64,000 nucleotides of DNA, from the NCBI GenBank assembly GCA_023150375.1, contig JAKLLA010000008.1:115943-179942 (forward strand), in the 5' to 3' direction. Below the pieces are notes generated by a model. That model ran no database searches, was not told where the DNA came from, and saw only the letters and a list, made by a program, of their open reading frames with translations. Position 1 is the stretch's first letter. Each line of letters starts with the position of its first letter. Source of the DNA: Burkholderiaceae bacterium. Its GTDB lineage: Bacteria > Pseudomonadota > Gammaproteobacteria > Burkholderiales > Burkholderiaceae_C. Both the position numbers and the translations under genes were made by a program. Below are positions 52,579 through 61,994 of this stretch, piece after piece.

Positions 52579-55239
52579 TCAGCGCCTCGACAGCGGTGTC
52601 AGCCACTGCGGCGAACGGGGCGTGTCCGTGTCGGCGCCGCCGCCGAAGTGGCGGCGCAGGTACAGGCTGGCCCGGTTGGGCGCGTAGTCGCTGGAGCGCT
52701 CGAGTTCCAGGCGGGCTCCCAGCACCCAGCCGCGCTGCAGATCCGTCTCGACGCTGGCGCGCAGCGCGCGGCCGAAGCCGCCGCCCCGGCCGCCCCGGTG
52801 CACCGGCTCACCCGCGGCGGCCTGCAGGGCTGCATCGGTCGGGAAGTAGGCCACATCGTCCTCGCGGGTCCAGGAGCGCGACACGCTGGCGCGCAGCGAC
52901 CAGCGCCATTGTGGCGTGCGCCCGCTGGCCTCCACCGGCAGCGCCAGCGACAGGTAGCGCTGCGGGCTGTAGTAGCCCCCGTGGCCCCAGGTGTGCCCGC
53001 TCAGGTTGTGCGCGTAGCGCCAGGCCGCGGCCACCAGCCCGGCCTCGAGCTGCCAGCCGGGCCGGTCGATCCAGCGCCGCTCCAGGCTGCCGCGCCACCA
53101 CCAGGCCGTGTTGTCGGCCACGTGGCGACCGCGCAGACTGCCCAGCCGCAGGCTGCCGGCCAGACTCCAGCCTTCGGGCAGGTCTCGACTCGCACGCAGC
53201 GCCACGGAGGTGTTGGTCACCCCGCCCCAGACCTGCCCGCTGGACGGATCGCGTTGCCCGGCCCAGGCCAGCAGGCCGCCGGTCTCGATGCGACGCGACA
53301 GCTCGACCGTGAAGGCCTGATCACCGAGGTCGAAGCGGCGCGACCAGCCGCCGACCAGGTTCTGCACCGGCAGACCCAGCCCGCTGACGCCGAGGTCGAC
53401 GCGTCGACCGTCCCGGGCCCAGTCGACGCCGAGTGCCAGGCCCTCGGCACGCGGTTGCAGGCCGGTCGGCAGCGTGGCGCCCGGCAGTGCCAGCTGGCCG
53501 AGTTCGCCGGCTTCCTCCGGGTCGTCCGGCAGTCGGCCGGCATCGAGGGTCAGATGGTCGAGCTGCAGTCCCCAGGCGCCAGCGGCGCCGCGGTCGGCCT
53601 GCAGCCGCAGCGAGGTTTCGAGCGCGTGCAGGGTCGAGCGGCCGCCGGCGCCGGAGCGCATCGAGCCGGTGGTGCCCAGTGCGAGCTGCAGCGGCCCTGC
53701 GGCAGCGGCGCGTGCATCGGCCAGCGGTGCGGTCGCGGTCGTGGCCGCCGGCAGTGCCGACGGTGTGGCCGCAGACAGCGCGAGCGCTTCGCGGCTGCGC
53801 TGCAGCAGCTGCTGCTGGCCGCGGCTGCGCTGTGCGGGCAGGATTGCCTCGAGCAGCGCGACAGCCTCGGCAGGCCGGTCCGCGGCGGCCTCGATGAGGG
53901 CGCTGGCGTGCAGCATGTCGACATCGCCGCGCGCCAGCGCGCGACCCTCCTGCATCAGGGCCCGGGCGGCCGGGGCGTCGCCCTGGCGAAGCAGCAGCCG
54001 GGCCAGGTCGTGGCGGATCCAGGCCTGCCGTGGCTGCTGGCGCAGGCTGTTGCGCAGCAGGTCGGCGGCGGCTTCCGGACGGCCTTCGGCCAGCAGCGCG
54101 TCGGCTTGCTCGCGCACGCTGCGAGACGGCCGACCCGCGCCCGGCGCAGCCAGGGCGTCGAGCGCGGGCGGGGTCCCGGTCGCGGTGGCCCGCATGGGTG
54201 ACGCGGCCGCTGTGCCTGTGCCCGTGGGCGGCTCTTCGCGCAGCGGCGCGGCCAGTCGGGCCGTGGGCAAGGCCTGCACGATGCGCCGCTGTTCGGCGGC
54301 CGCCTCGGCCGGCGGCAGGGCGCTGGCCGCGCGCTGCCAGGCATCGGCCAGCGGCTGCGGTGCGACCTGGCGCTGCCGGGCCAGCGTGGCGTAACCGCGC
54401 AGCGCCTCGCCGAGGGTCTGCGGGCGCTGCGCCAGCAGGTCGTAGAGGGCCAGACGGTCGGCCGGCGCGCCGAGCTGCTGCACACGTTCGGCGAGCTGCC
54501 GGCGCATGCGCAGCCATCCCCCCGGGGTGCGGCCGAGCAGGGGCGCGAACTCGGCAGCCAGACTGCCGGGGGGGCGCCCGTCGGGAAACAGCGAGCGCGC
54601 CCGCTCCAGCGCCTCGTCGTGGCGTCCGCCGCGGCGCAGCTGGCGCAGCTCGGCCAGGCGCTGGCGATCCGGGCCGTGCAGGCGCTGCAGCGCGCGCAGG
54701 TCGGCCAGGTTCTCGGCGGCGGCGGGCTGCCGCTGCAGGCGCTCGATCAGTGCGGCAGCCTCGGCGTCGCGTCCGGCCTGCAGTTCGAGCTCGGCGAGCA
54801 GCTGCAGGGCCCGTGGGTCGTCGGGCCGGGCGGCGAGCCGCTTGCGCAGGGTCGCCCGGGCCAGGTCGTTGCGCCCGCGGGCCTGCCAGGTCAGCGCCTG
54901 CTGCAGCAGTCCGTCGGCGGCGTCGTGGCCGGTGGCGGGCGTGGCGGTCGGTCGGGGAGCCGGCGCTGCGGCGGCTCCGACCGCCACGCTCGCCAGAGCG
55001 ACGGCCCCGGCGACCAGCAGGCCGCCGCCACCGCGCTGCAGTCGGCGCAGGGCCGATCCGACGATCCGGCCGGCGAAACCGCTGCCGAGCCGATGGCCGC
55101 CTCGTCCGTCGCCTTGGGTGCCGGCCAGGCGGCAGGGGCCGGGCGTGTCCGGTCCGAGGGCAGCAGTGCGGGCGGCTGTGCGGGCAGCGGTGCGGGCTGC
55201 CGTACAGGCGGCGAGACGTCGGCGAAGGGAGGGCAGCAC
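52579..55239 (-). CDS. bcsC: Cellulose synthase outer-membrane subunit BcsC-like
   Basis: Encodes an 886-residue protein, shorter than the usual 1100-1300. Residues about 70-95 are a hydrophobic export or anchor segment. Residues 100-480 hold TPR-like repeats (LARATLRKRLAARPDDPRAL; AADLLRNSLRQQPRQAWIRH). The last ~340 residues form the BcsC barrel domain: HGGYYSPQRYLSLALPV and the preceding TWWG-like strands are typical. The GTG at 55239 has GGAGA six bases upstream. It lies 43 bases after bcsB. BcsC exports cellulose through the outer membrane; no synthase gene is nearby. Confidence 0.82.
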   Translation of the reverse strand: MLPSLRRRLAACTAARTAARTAARTAALGPDTPGPCRLAGTQGDGRGGHRLGSGFAGRIVGSALRRLQRGGGGLLVAGAVALASVAVGAAAAPAPRPTATPATGHDAADGLLQQALTWQARGRNDLARATLRKRLAARPDDPRALQLLAELELQAGRDAEAAALIERLQRQPAAAENLADLRALQRLHGPDRQRLAELRQLRRGGRHDEALERARSLFPDGRPPGSLAAEFAPLLGRTPGGWLRMRRQLAERVQQLGAPADRLALYDLLAQRPQTLGEALRGYATLARQRQVAPQPLADAWQRAASALPPAEAAAEQRRIVQALPTARLAAPLREEPPTGTGTAAASPMRATATGTPPALDALAAPGAGRPSRSVREQADALLAEGRPEAAADLLRNSLRQQPRQAWIRHDLARLLLRQGDAPAARALMQEGRALARGDVDMLHASALIEAAADRPAEAVALLEAILPAQRSRGQQQLLQRSREALALSAATPSALPAATTATAPLADARAAAAGPLQLALGTTGSMRSGAGGRSTLHALETSLRLQADRGAAGAWGLQLDHLTLDAGRLPDDPEEAGELGQLALPGATLPTGLQPRAEGLALGVDWARDGRRVDLGVSGLGLPVQNLVGGWSRRFDLGDQAFTVELSRRIETGGLLAWAGQRDPSSGQVWGGVTNTSVALRASRDLPEGWSLAGSLRLGSLRGRHVADNTAWWWRGSLERRWIDRPGWQLEAGLVAAAWRYAHNLSGHTWGHGGYYSPQRYLSLALPVEASGRTPQWRWSLRASVSRSWTREDDVAYFPTDAALQAAAGEPVHRGGRGGGFGRALRASVETDLQRGWVLGARLELERSSDYAPNRASLYLRRHFGGGADTDTPRSPQWLTPLSRR
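55163..55210 (-). repeat. Four degenerate 12-base tandem repeats at the bcsC 5' end
   Basis: Four adjacent 12-base units (first GCAGTGCGGGCG on the plus strand, then three variants) encode the repeated residues TAAR near the BcsC N-terminus. The repeat lies ahead of the hydrophobic export segment and could vary in copy number. Confidence 0.6.
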
Positions 55240-55282
55240 GGCGGGTCTCCGGAAGGTGCGGTCGACGGAAGGGTCGGGGCGC

Positions 55283-57649
55283 TCAGCGCATGCCGTCGGT
55301 CACCGGTGCGGGGGCGGCCAGGCGGCGCTCGGCGCGCCGGCGCAGGCTGGGTTGGGCGACCAGCGCGCCCGCCAGGACGGCCAGCAGGGCCAGCGTCGCC
55401 AGCAGCAGCACATGGCCCTGCAGGTGGAACCACAGGCGCCGCCACCCGGGCAGGCTGCCGCTGTGGTAACGCTCGCCCAGGCGGAAGGACTCCAGCCGGT
55501 CGCCGCGCAGCAACACCAGGTCGCCCTGCACCCGTGCAAGGCCCTGCGGGTCGAGCAGCTGGTCGAGCAGCCGTGCACGCGCTGCGCCGTCGTCACCGGC
55601 CAGCAGGACCACGCTGCGCCCGGACTGCAGCGGCGACTCGAAGCCCATCAGCCAGGCCGGCTGGCCGCTGGGGTCGGCGGCCCAGCCGGTGGGCCAGGCG
55701 GCCGTCTGCGGGCCGCCCAGCCAGCGGGCCTGGCCGTCGGCCATGCGCTTGCGCACCGCCGGCGCGCTCAGTTCGCCGTCGGGCTGCACCGGCAGGACGT
55801 CGGCCCAGGCGCGCAGCCAGCGACGGTCCTCCGGTCCGGCCACGACGAGCAGGTCGCGATCGCCGGCCTCGGGCAGTCGCGATGCGGGCAGCAGGGTCAG
55901 CTCGGTGGCCGGCAGGCCGGTGGCCGCGCCCAGACGACCGAGCAGCAGCAGGGCCGCCTCGATGTCCGCGCTGCCCGGCCGGTCGGGCAGGATCAGCGCA
56001 GTCTGGCTCAGGTCGGCGTGGCGGCTGAAGGGGTAGCCGGCGGTGGCGAAATGCGCCAGCTCGGGCATCTCGGTGTAGAGGTCCAGCCCGCGCAGATCCA
56101 GGGTGGATGCCGGGTCGAGGGCGGCCTGGGCTTCGGGCGGATGTCGGTTGCAGCGGCCGGATTCGGCGGCCGGCAGCTGAAAGCTGAGCTCCAGCCGGTT
56201 GTAGGTGGCCAACAGGTGGACGGGCAGGTGCAGGGTGTGGCCGGCGCTGCGGCCGCCGCGCTCCAGGAAGGGCAGCAGCCGGGCCGCATCGCCCGATGCC
56301 GCGCTGTCACGCGGCAGATCGACGGCCTGCACGAAGTGGCCGTTCAGCTGCGCGACCAGGCGAGCCGTACCGGGCCCGGGGGGCGTGTAGCGGTAGCGCA
56401 GCTCGACCGGCAGCGTGCTGCCGGGCCAGGCCAGCCGGTCCGGCGGCAGGCGCCATTGCAGCGTGATCGGCGGCAGGTACTGGCCGCGTACCTGCAGCTG
56501 CTGGGGGTCGGCCACCAGCTCCGTGACGCGCAGCACGCGTCCCGGGCCGGCCACGCGCGCGGCGTCCCAGGCGGACCGCGGCGCAGGACGCGTCACCGGG
56601 GTCGGCTGCGCCTGCGGGCCTGACCAGGCCGGCGTGGCCAGCACCAGCGCCTCCACCGCGCGGCGCAGCTGGGCGTCGTCCCGGCCGAGCAGCAGCAGCA
56701 GCTTGACGGTCGGATCGCGCGGGTGTGAACGCATCACCAGGGTCGGGGTGTCCACCTGCGGCAGTGCCAGTCCGCTCGGCCGCTCGGTGTTGGTCGCCAG
56801 CAGCAGGGCGTGGCGGGACGGCAGCTGGTCGAGGTGCACGGGGAAGCGGGCCGGACGGTAGTCCGCCAGCGCGCCGAACCAGCTGGCCAGCACGCCGGCG
56901 CTGCGCAGCAGATCGAGGCTGGGCCGCGCCGGCAGCACCATCGGCAGCGTCAGCGCGCCGGCGTCGCGGCGGTCGAAGAAGGGGGCCGGCAGCAGCGCCA
57001 GGTCGTCGGCCAGCGCCAGCGGCCGGGTCACCAGCTCCAGCGTGCTCGCCGGGCTGACCTGGGCCCACAGGCTGCTGTGCAGCGGCTGCGGGCAGTCGCC
57101 GGCGATGTGGCCGAGGAACTGCAGGCGCAGCTTGGCGAACTCCGTGAACAGGGTCGGCTCGAGCGCCAGATCCTCGGTCTGGGCACTGCCGAGGCGGCCT
57201 TCCAGCGCCGGCAGCACGCCAACGGCTTCCTCGTTGAGCAGCAGGCGCAGCTGCGACTGCTTCGGCAGCAGCGCCGGGGAGAAGGTGTGGGTCAGGCGCA
57301 GCCGGGCCGACACGATGGTCTCGTCCAGTCGCACCGAGAGCGGCAGCTGGATGCTGTGGTCGGCGCCGGAGAAGCGCAGTGGCTGGCCGCCGGCCAGCTC
57401 GCCCAGGGTGTGGCGCCGGGTGCGCGTGGCCGTAGCGGCGGCCTCGGTCGCTGTGGGCCTGGCCGTCCGGACCGCTGGCGTCGAGGCCGCGCGGATCGCG
57501 GAGGACGGTGCCGTCGCAGGGGCTGCCGGATCCGGCCCGGTCGGTACGGCCAGGCAGCGCATGGCGACCACCAGACCTGCGGCCAGCAGGGTCAGGCGCG
57601 GGCAGCAGGGGATGAAAGGGCGGCGTTCGATCGATGGCGCGGCGGTCAT
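55283..57649 (-). CDS. bcsB: Cellulose synthase regulatory subunit BcsB-like
   Basis: Encodes about 788 residues. A signal peptide (PRLTLLAAGLVVAMRCLA) is followed by a Pro/Ala-rich linker and the BcsB ectodomain: LRFSGADHSIQLPLSVRLDE and SQLRLLLNEEAVGVLPALEG are characteristic. The second half repeats the carbohydrate-binding/flavodoxin-like layout, and a single C-terminal membrane helix (HVLLLATLALLAVLAGAL) would anchor it beside BcsA. The ATG at 57649 is preferred for the signal peptide; a GTG at 57745 is possible. No bcsA precedes it; the next gene upstream is a P-type ATPase. Confidence 0.85.
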   Translation of the reverse strand: MTAAPSIERRPFIPCCPRLTLLAAGLVVAMRCLAVPTGPDPAAPATAPSSAIRAASTPAVRTARPTATEAAATATRTRRHTLGELAGGQPLRFSGADHSIQLPLSVRLDETIVSARLRLTHTFSPALLPKQSQLRLLLNEEAVGVLPALEGRLGSAQTEDLALEPTLFTEFAKLRLQFLGHIAGDCPQPLHSSLWAQVSPASTLELVTRPLALADDLALLPAPFFDRRDAGALTLPMVLPARPSLDLLRSAGVLASWFGALADYRPARFPVHLDQLPSRHALLLATNTERPSGLALPQVDTPTLVMRSHPRDPTVKLLLLLGRDDAQLRRAVEALVLATPAWSGPQAQPTPVTRPAPRSAWDAARVAGPGRVLRVTELVADPQQLQVRGQYLPPITLQWRLPPDRLAWPGSTLPVELRYRYTPPGPGTARLVAQLNGHFVQAVDLPRDSAASGDAARLLPFLERGGRSAGHTLHLPVHLLATYNRLELSFQLPAAESGRCNRHPPEAQAALDPASTLDLRGLDLYTEMPELAHFATAGYPFSRHADLSQTALILPDRPGSADIEAALLLLGRLGAATGLPATELTLLPASRLPEAGDRDLLVVAGPEDRRWLRAWADVLPVQPDGELSAPAVRKRMADGQARWLGGPQTAAWPTGWAADPSGQPAWLMGFESPLQSGRSVVLLAGDDGAARARLLDQLLDPQGLARVQGDLVLLRGDRLESFRLGERYHSGSLPGWRRLWFHLQGHVLLLATLALLAVLAGALVAQPSLRRRAERRLAAPAPVTDGMR

Positions 57650-57760
57650 GCAGGGGGCGGTCGGGCGGGCGGCCGGCCGCAGGAAACGGCTGTCACCGCC
57701 GCAGCGCGGGCCGGAGGGCGCGGCTGCACCCGTCGTCCGGGTCACGAAATGATACGGAAG

Positions 57761-57776
57761 CCCTTCAAAAGAAGGG
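57761..57776. promoter_or_regulatory. Small hairpin upstream of bcsB
   Basis: CCCTTC-AAAA-GAAGGG forms a six-base stem in the short bcsB-ATPase gap, with TATCAT (minus strand, about ten bases closer to bcsB) as a possible -10. It might be an operator or a weak terminator for the ATPase gene upstream. Confidence 0.3.
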
Positions 57777-57904
57777 AAGAAGTCCCATTTCGTGCGCGAC
57801 GCATCCCGTTGGCCCGCCGGACGCGGGCGAGCCCCTGCTGGCGCCCGCCCGGCCCCGCCGGGCGCGCGGTGAACCGGTGGCCGCGCGCCGTGGCCGGTGC
57901 CCGC

Positions 57905-60670
57905 TCAGCCGCGCCGGCGCTGGCGCCAGTGCTTCTCGGCCTCCACGGCGAGCATCAGCACGGCCGCGCAGGCGAAGCACAGCGCCAGGTCCGCCAGGGC
58001 CAGCGCCTGGGTGTGGAAGATGGCCTGCAAAGGTGGCAGATAAACCACAGCCAGTTGCAGCAGCAGGGTCAGCGCGACGGCCGCGAGCAGCGGCCGGTTG
58101 CTGCCCAGACCCAGTTGCCAGAGCGGCTGCGACTCCGAGCGGATCACCAGCACATGGCCCATCTGCGCGAAGGTCAGGGCGCAGAACACCATGGTCTGCC
58201 AGCCTGGATGCTGCTGCGACAGGGCCCAGGCCTGCACGCCCAGGCAGAGCCCGCCCATCAGCAGACCCACGAACAGGCAGTGCTGCCACAGGCCCTGGGC
58301 GAACAGCGACTCCTGCGGGGCCCGGGGGGGGCGGCGCATCACGCCGGGCTCGGCCGGTTCGGCCGCCAGCGCCAGGCCGGGCAGGCCGTCGGTGACGAGG
58401 TTGATCCACAGGATGTGGATCGGCAGCAGCGCCATGGGCATGCCCAGCACCGGTGCGAGCGCCAGCACCCAGATCTCGCCGGAGTTGCTGGTCATCGTGT
58501 AGCGCACGAACTTGCGGATGTTGTCGAAGATGCGCCGCCCCTCGCGCACTGCCGCGACGATGCTGGCGAAGCGGTCGTCCAGCAGCACCAGCGCGGCGGC
58601 CTCGCGGGCCACGTCGGTGCCGTTGCGTCCCATCGCCACGCCGATATCGGCGCGCTGCAGGGCCGGGGCGTCGTTGACGCCGTCGCCGGTCATCGCCACG
58701 TAGTCACCGCCGGCCTGCAGGGCCGTCACGATGCGCACCTTCTGCGCCGGATCGACGCGGGCATAGACGCGGCAGGAGGCAGCCAGCGCCGCCAGCTGGG
58801 TATCGTCCATGCGGGCGATCTCGGCGCCGGTGAGCACCAGGGCGCGCTCATGGGCCGCGGCCGCATCGTCGGATCCGGCCGTGCCGACGATGCCGAGCTG
58901 ACGGGCGATCGCCAGGGCCGTGGCCGGGTGGTCGCCGGTGATCATCACCGGGCGGATGCCGGCCTGCAGGCATTGCGCCACGGCTTGTGCGGCCTCCGGG
59001 CGGGGCGGGTCGATCAGGCCGATCAGGCCGAGCAGTTCCAGCTCCTGTTCGGCGGCCTCGGCGTCCAGGCCGCGCAGCGTCGCCTCGTCGAGATCGCCCG
59101 GCCAGCGCCGCTGGGCGAAGGCCAGCACGCGCAGTCCCTGCGCCGCCAGCGCCTGGGCGTGCGCGAGCCAGGCCACCAGTGGCTCGTCGGCGCGGCCCGG
59201 AGCGCCCTGCGGGGCGGGGGGAAAGTGGCGGCAGCGCGGCAGCAGGCTTTCCGGCGCGCCCTTGCACAGCAGCAGCCAGCCGTCCCCCTGGTGGCGCGGG
59301 TGCAGCGTGCTCATGCGCTTGCGCGCTGCGTCGAAGGGCCATTCGTGGCGGCGCGGCAGGCGTGCGCGCAGTGCGGCGAGGTCGAAGCGACCGGTGGCAG
59401 CCGCTGCAGCCAGCAGGGCGGTTTCGGTGGGGTCGCCGATCCAGTGTTCGGGCTCCTGCGGGGCGGCGCTGGCGTCGGCGCGCGGCTGGGCATCGTTGCA
59501 CAGGGCGACCGAGCGCCAGAGTGCCGCGGCCGCGGTGCGGCCGGTGGCGTCCTGCGCGCCCAGGTGCACCTCGGCCACGCGCATGCGGTTGAGGGTCAGC
59601 GTGCCGGTCTTGTCCGAGCAGATCGTGCTGACCGAGCCCAGGGTCTCCACCGCCGGCAGGCGCTTGACCAGCGCGTTGACCTGCGCCATGCGGCGCGCCC
59701 CCAGGGCCAGCAGCACGGCCACCACCGCCGGCAGCGCCTCGGGGATGGCGGCCACGGCCAGCGAGATCGCGGTCAGCGCCATCAGCAGCGGCGGCTCGCC
59801 GCGCGCCAGCCCGGCCAGGAAGAGCAGCAGGCAGATGCCCAGCACCACCAGCGACAGCCGCTTGCCGAAGGCCGCCAGGCGGCGCTGCAGCGGGGTGTCG
59901 CGCCGGCTGGAGGTGTCGAGCAGGGCCGCCACCCGGCCCAGCTGCGTGGCCGTGCCGGTGGCCACGACGACGCCTTCGCCTCGCCCATGGGTGACCAGCG
60001 TGCCGCGGTAGGCCAGGTTGAACCGGTCCCCCAGCGGATGCTCGCCGTCGGCGTGCGGTGGCAGGGCCGCGGTCTGCTTGTCCACCGGCACCGATTCGCC
60101 GGTCAGCATCGCCTCGTCCACGCGCAGCTGGGCGCTGTCGTGCAGGCGCAGGTCGGCCGGAACGAGGTTGCCGGCCTCCAGCAGCACCACGTCGCCGGGC
60201 ACCAGCGCTTGGGCTGGCAGCGGCTGGGTGCGGCCGTCACGGCGCACCATGGCCATCGGCGTGGCCAGGCTGCGCAGCGCCGCCAGGGCCCGCTCGGCGC
60301 GCCACTGCTGCAGCAGGCCGATGGCTGCGTTCAGACCGATGATCACCAGGATCACCAGCGCATCGCTGCGCTCGCCCATCGCCCAGGCGACCGCGGCAGC
60401 GGCCAGCAGCACCAGGATCATGAAGTCGCCGAAGGCGTCCAGCAGGCGGCGACCCCAGCCGGCAGGGCGGGCTTCGGGCAGCAGGTTTTCGCCGTGCCGG
60501 GCGCGTCTGGCGGCGATGTCCGGATCCTGCAGGCCCTGCTCCGGGTGGACCTGCAGGCGCTCGGCCACCTCGGCCGGGCTGAGCAGGTGGGGGTGCGGCG
60601 GCAGCGCCGGGACGGCGTCCGGCGGGCGGTGGGTGGAGGTATCGGTCTGGAGCGTGGGGTCCGGAGCCAT
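57905..60670 (-). CDS. Calcium-type (P2) cation-transporting P-type ATPase
   Basis: Encodes a 921-residue pump. The cation N-terminal domain is followed by membrane pairs and the actuator VDEAMLTGESVPVDKQ. The M4 motif is AAIPEALPAVVAVLL, and the phosphorylation site is ICSDKTGTLTLNRM. P-domain MITGDHPATALAIARQLG and VAMTGDGVNDAPALQRADIG are intact. M6 has NLVTDGLPGLALA, with the Asn and Asp that bind calcium in SERCA-like pumps. The closest family is bacterial Ca2+-ATPases; manganese or sodium cannot be excluded. It is divergent from the CBS gene. Confidence 0.9.
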   Translation of the reverse strand: MAPDPTLQTDTSTHRPPDAVPALPPHPHLLSPAEVAERLQVHPEQGLQDPDIAARRARHGENLLPEARPAGWGRRLLDAFGDFMILVLLAAAAVAWAMGERSDALVILVIIGLNAAIGLLQQWRAERALAALRSLATPMAMVRRDGRTQPLPAQALVPGDVVLLEAGNLVPADLRLHDSAQLRVDEAMLTGESVPVDKQTAALPPHADGEHPLGDRFNLAYRGTLVTHGRGEGVVVATGTATQLGRVAALLDTSSRRDTPLQRRLAAFGKRLSLVVLGICLLLFLAGLARGEPPLLMALTAISLAVAAIPEALPAVVAVLLALGARRMAQVNALVKRLPAVETLGSVSTICSDKTGTLTLNRMRVAEVHLGAQDATGRTAAAALWRSVALCNDAQPRADASAAPQEPEHWIGDPTETALLAAAAATGRFDLAALRARLPRRHEWPFDAARKRMSTLHPRHQGDGWLLLCKGAPESLLPRCRHFPPAPQGAPGRADEPLVAWLAHAQALAAQGLRVLAFAQRRWPGDLDEATLRGLDAEAAEQELELLGLIGLIDPPRPEAAQAVAQCLQAGIRPVMITGDHPATALAIARQLGIVGTAGSDDAAAAHERALVLTGAEIARMDDTQLAALAASCRVYARVDPAQKVRIVTALQAGGDYVAMTGDGVNDAPALQRADIGVAMGRNGTDVAREAAALVLLDDRFASIVAAVREGRRIFDNIRKFVRYTMTSNSGEIWVLALAPVLGMPMALLPIHILWINLVTDGLPGLALAAEPAEPGVMRRPPRAPQESLFAQGLWQHCLFVGLLMGGLCLGVQAWALSQQHPGWQTMVFCALTFAQMGHVLVIRSESQPLWQLGLGSNRPLLAAVALTLLLQLAVVYLPPLQAIFHTQALALADLALCFACAAVLMLAVEAEKHWRQRRRG

Positions 60671-60792
60671 GGCAGGCGGCGGCGCGAGGCCGCACCGGGT
60701 GGGTGGGGCAGGCTGCGAGTATCCCCCTGCGGCCGTTCCGGACCTGCGGCGGGACCGTTATGCTGCGCCTCACTGCACGAGAGGGTTCGGCG

Positions 60793-61497
60793 ATGCTGCT
60801 GGTCTACGGTCCGCTCGGTCGATCGTCCTGGTCCGGCCAGGACCTGCTCGCGCCGGTGCCGCCGGCCCGGGCGGTGGAGCGCAGCCGCCCTGCCGAGCCG
60901 CTGGCGCGCGGCATCGACGAGCCGCCGACGCCTCCCTCCCGCACATCGGCCCTGGCGACGACCTACGGCGCGTTCGACGAAGCCGATGCGTCGCGTCCCC
61001 GGCGGCTGCAGCAGGCGGCCCAGGTCATGTTGCGGCCGGTGCTGACCGTCGGCCTGCAGACCGAGGTGCCGGACATCTGGCAGCTCCTGCAGCGACACGG
61101 GGTGGGCCAGCTGGTGGCCTGCGATGTGCAGGGGGTGCCGGTAGGACTGGTGCTGCGCAGCGATCTGGTCGGCCCGGCCTGGCCCGACTGGTTCGGCCGC
61201 CTTGCGGCCGGGTCCGACGAGGGTCACCAGGACACGCATGCCTGGACCCTGGCGCTGCAACGCGCCGCCGGTGACTGGCGCACGCGTGCCCGCCTGCGCG
61301 CGGCCGACTTGCTGCGCAGTCCCGTGCCGGCGGCCCGGCCCGACACCAGCCTGCGCCGCATCGCAGCGGTGCTGGCGCGCACCGGCATGGCCGGCCTTCC
61401 GGTGGTGGAGGAGGGCGACCGCCTGGTCGGCTGGGTGGGGCGGCGCGAACTGCTGCGCGCCGTGGCCACGGATCCGCCCCTGGACCTCTGGGGCTGA
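60793..61497 (+). CDS. CBS-domain protein
   Basis: Encodes about 234 residues. The first ~75 are Pro/Arg-rich and probably disordered. A CBS pair follows: AAQVMLRPVLTVGLQTEVPD with VGLVLRSDLVG, then DLLRSPVPAARPDTSLRRIA and GLPVVEEGDRLVGWVGRREL. CBS pairs bind adenine nucleotides and often regulate transporters. The ATG at 60793 has GAGAGGG upstream. It is divergent from the P-type ATPase across 122 bases, which suggests but does not prove a link. Confidence 0.8.
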   Translation: MLLVYGPLGRSSWSGQDLLAPVPPARAVERSRPAEPLARGIDEPPTPPSRTSALATTYGAFDEADASRPRRLQQAAQVMLRPVLTVGLQTEVPDIWQLLQRHGVGQLVACDVQGVPVGLVLRSDLVGPAWPDWFGRLAAGSDEGHQDTHAWTLALQRAAGDWRTRARLRAADLLRSPVPAARPDTSLRRIAAVLARTGMAGLPVVEEGDRLVGWVGRRELLRAVATDPPLDLWG

Positions 61498-61994
61498 CCG
61501 GCCGAGGCACGGCGCATCGCATCGATGCGGCGGGTCGCACCGGCACTGCGAAAACTGCGGCTGGTTTTGCCGATTTGTGCCCACTTCCCCCTGGGCCGGG
61601 CGGGTTGTCGATTGCCAACAAACCGCCGCGGTGGATTTTCAGCCGGAAGTGCAATGTAATATTTGTTCACTTTCCGCAATGACTCTTCGCGCTTTTCGTG
61701 TAGCGCGACCGGTGCAGGCTGTCGCGCAGTGGCAGCAGGTTTTCCGGACATCGGGCAAGCGCTTGGTCGGCCTGTGACGGCACCGCCTTTCCGGTGGCCG
61801 CCGCGGGCGATCGGGTATCGGGCCGGTGTTGTTACTTGAGGAAACAAATTGGTTCGTGGCGTCGTCCGGTAGGGCTTCCGCAGGGAGCCGCGCGGCACGG
61901 ATCGGACGGTGCTCGCGCCGTCCGGCAAGTTCCGGACGACCGACCGGCCCGCCACCGGGGGTGGGGGCGATGCAGACGCAATGCAAGGCTGACG
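61498..61994. other. 497-base gene-free region with AT-rich islands
   Basis: Two A/T-rich patches stand out in GC-rich DNA: 61645-61695, around AATGTAATATTTGTTCAC, and 61825-61860, with arms TTGTT and AACAA around CTTGAG. A 32-codon open frame (61680-61778) has no ribosome binding site and is not called. The region probably holds the promoter of the large exported protein that follows. Confidence 0.5.

Noticed and set aside
56810..61045. 1411-codon plus-strand open frame opposite bcsB and the P-type ATPase
   Set aside because: Antisense to two proteins with intact family motifs; low-complexity Arg/Gln/Ala product.
61680..61778. 32-codon open frame in the AT-rich intergenic region
   Set aside because: No ribosome binding site and no recognisable sequence; kept as part of the intergenic note.
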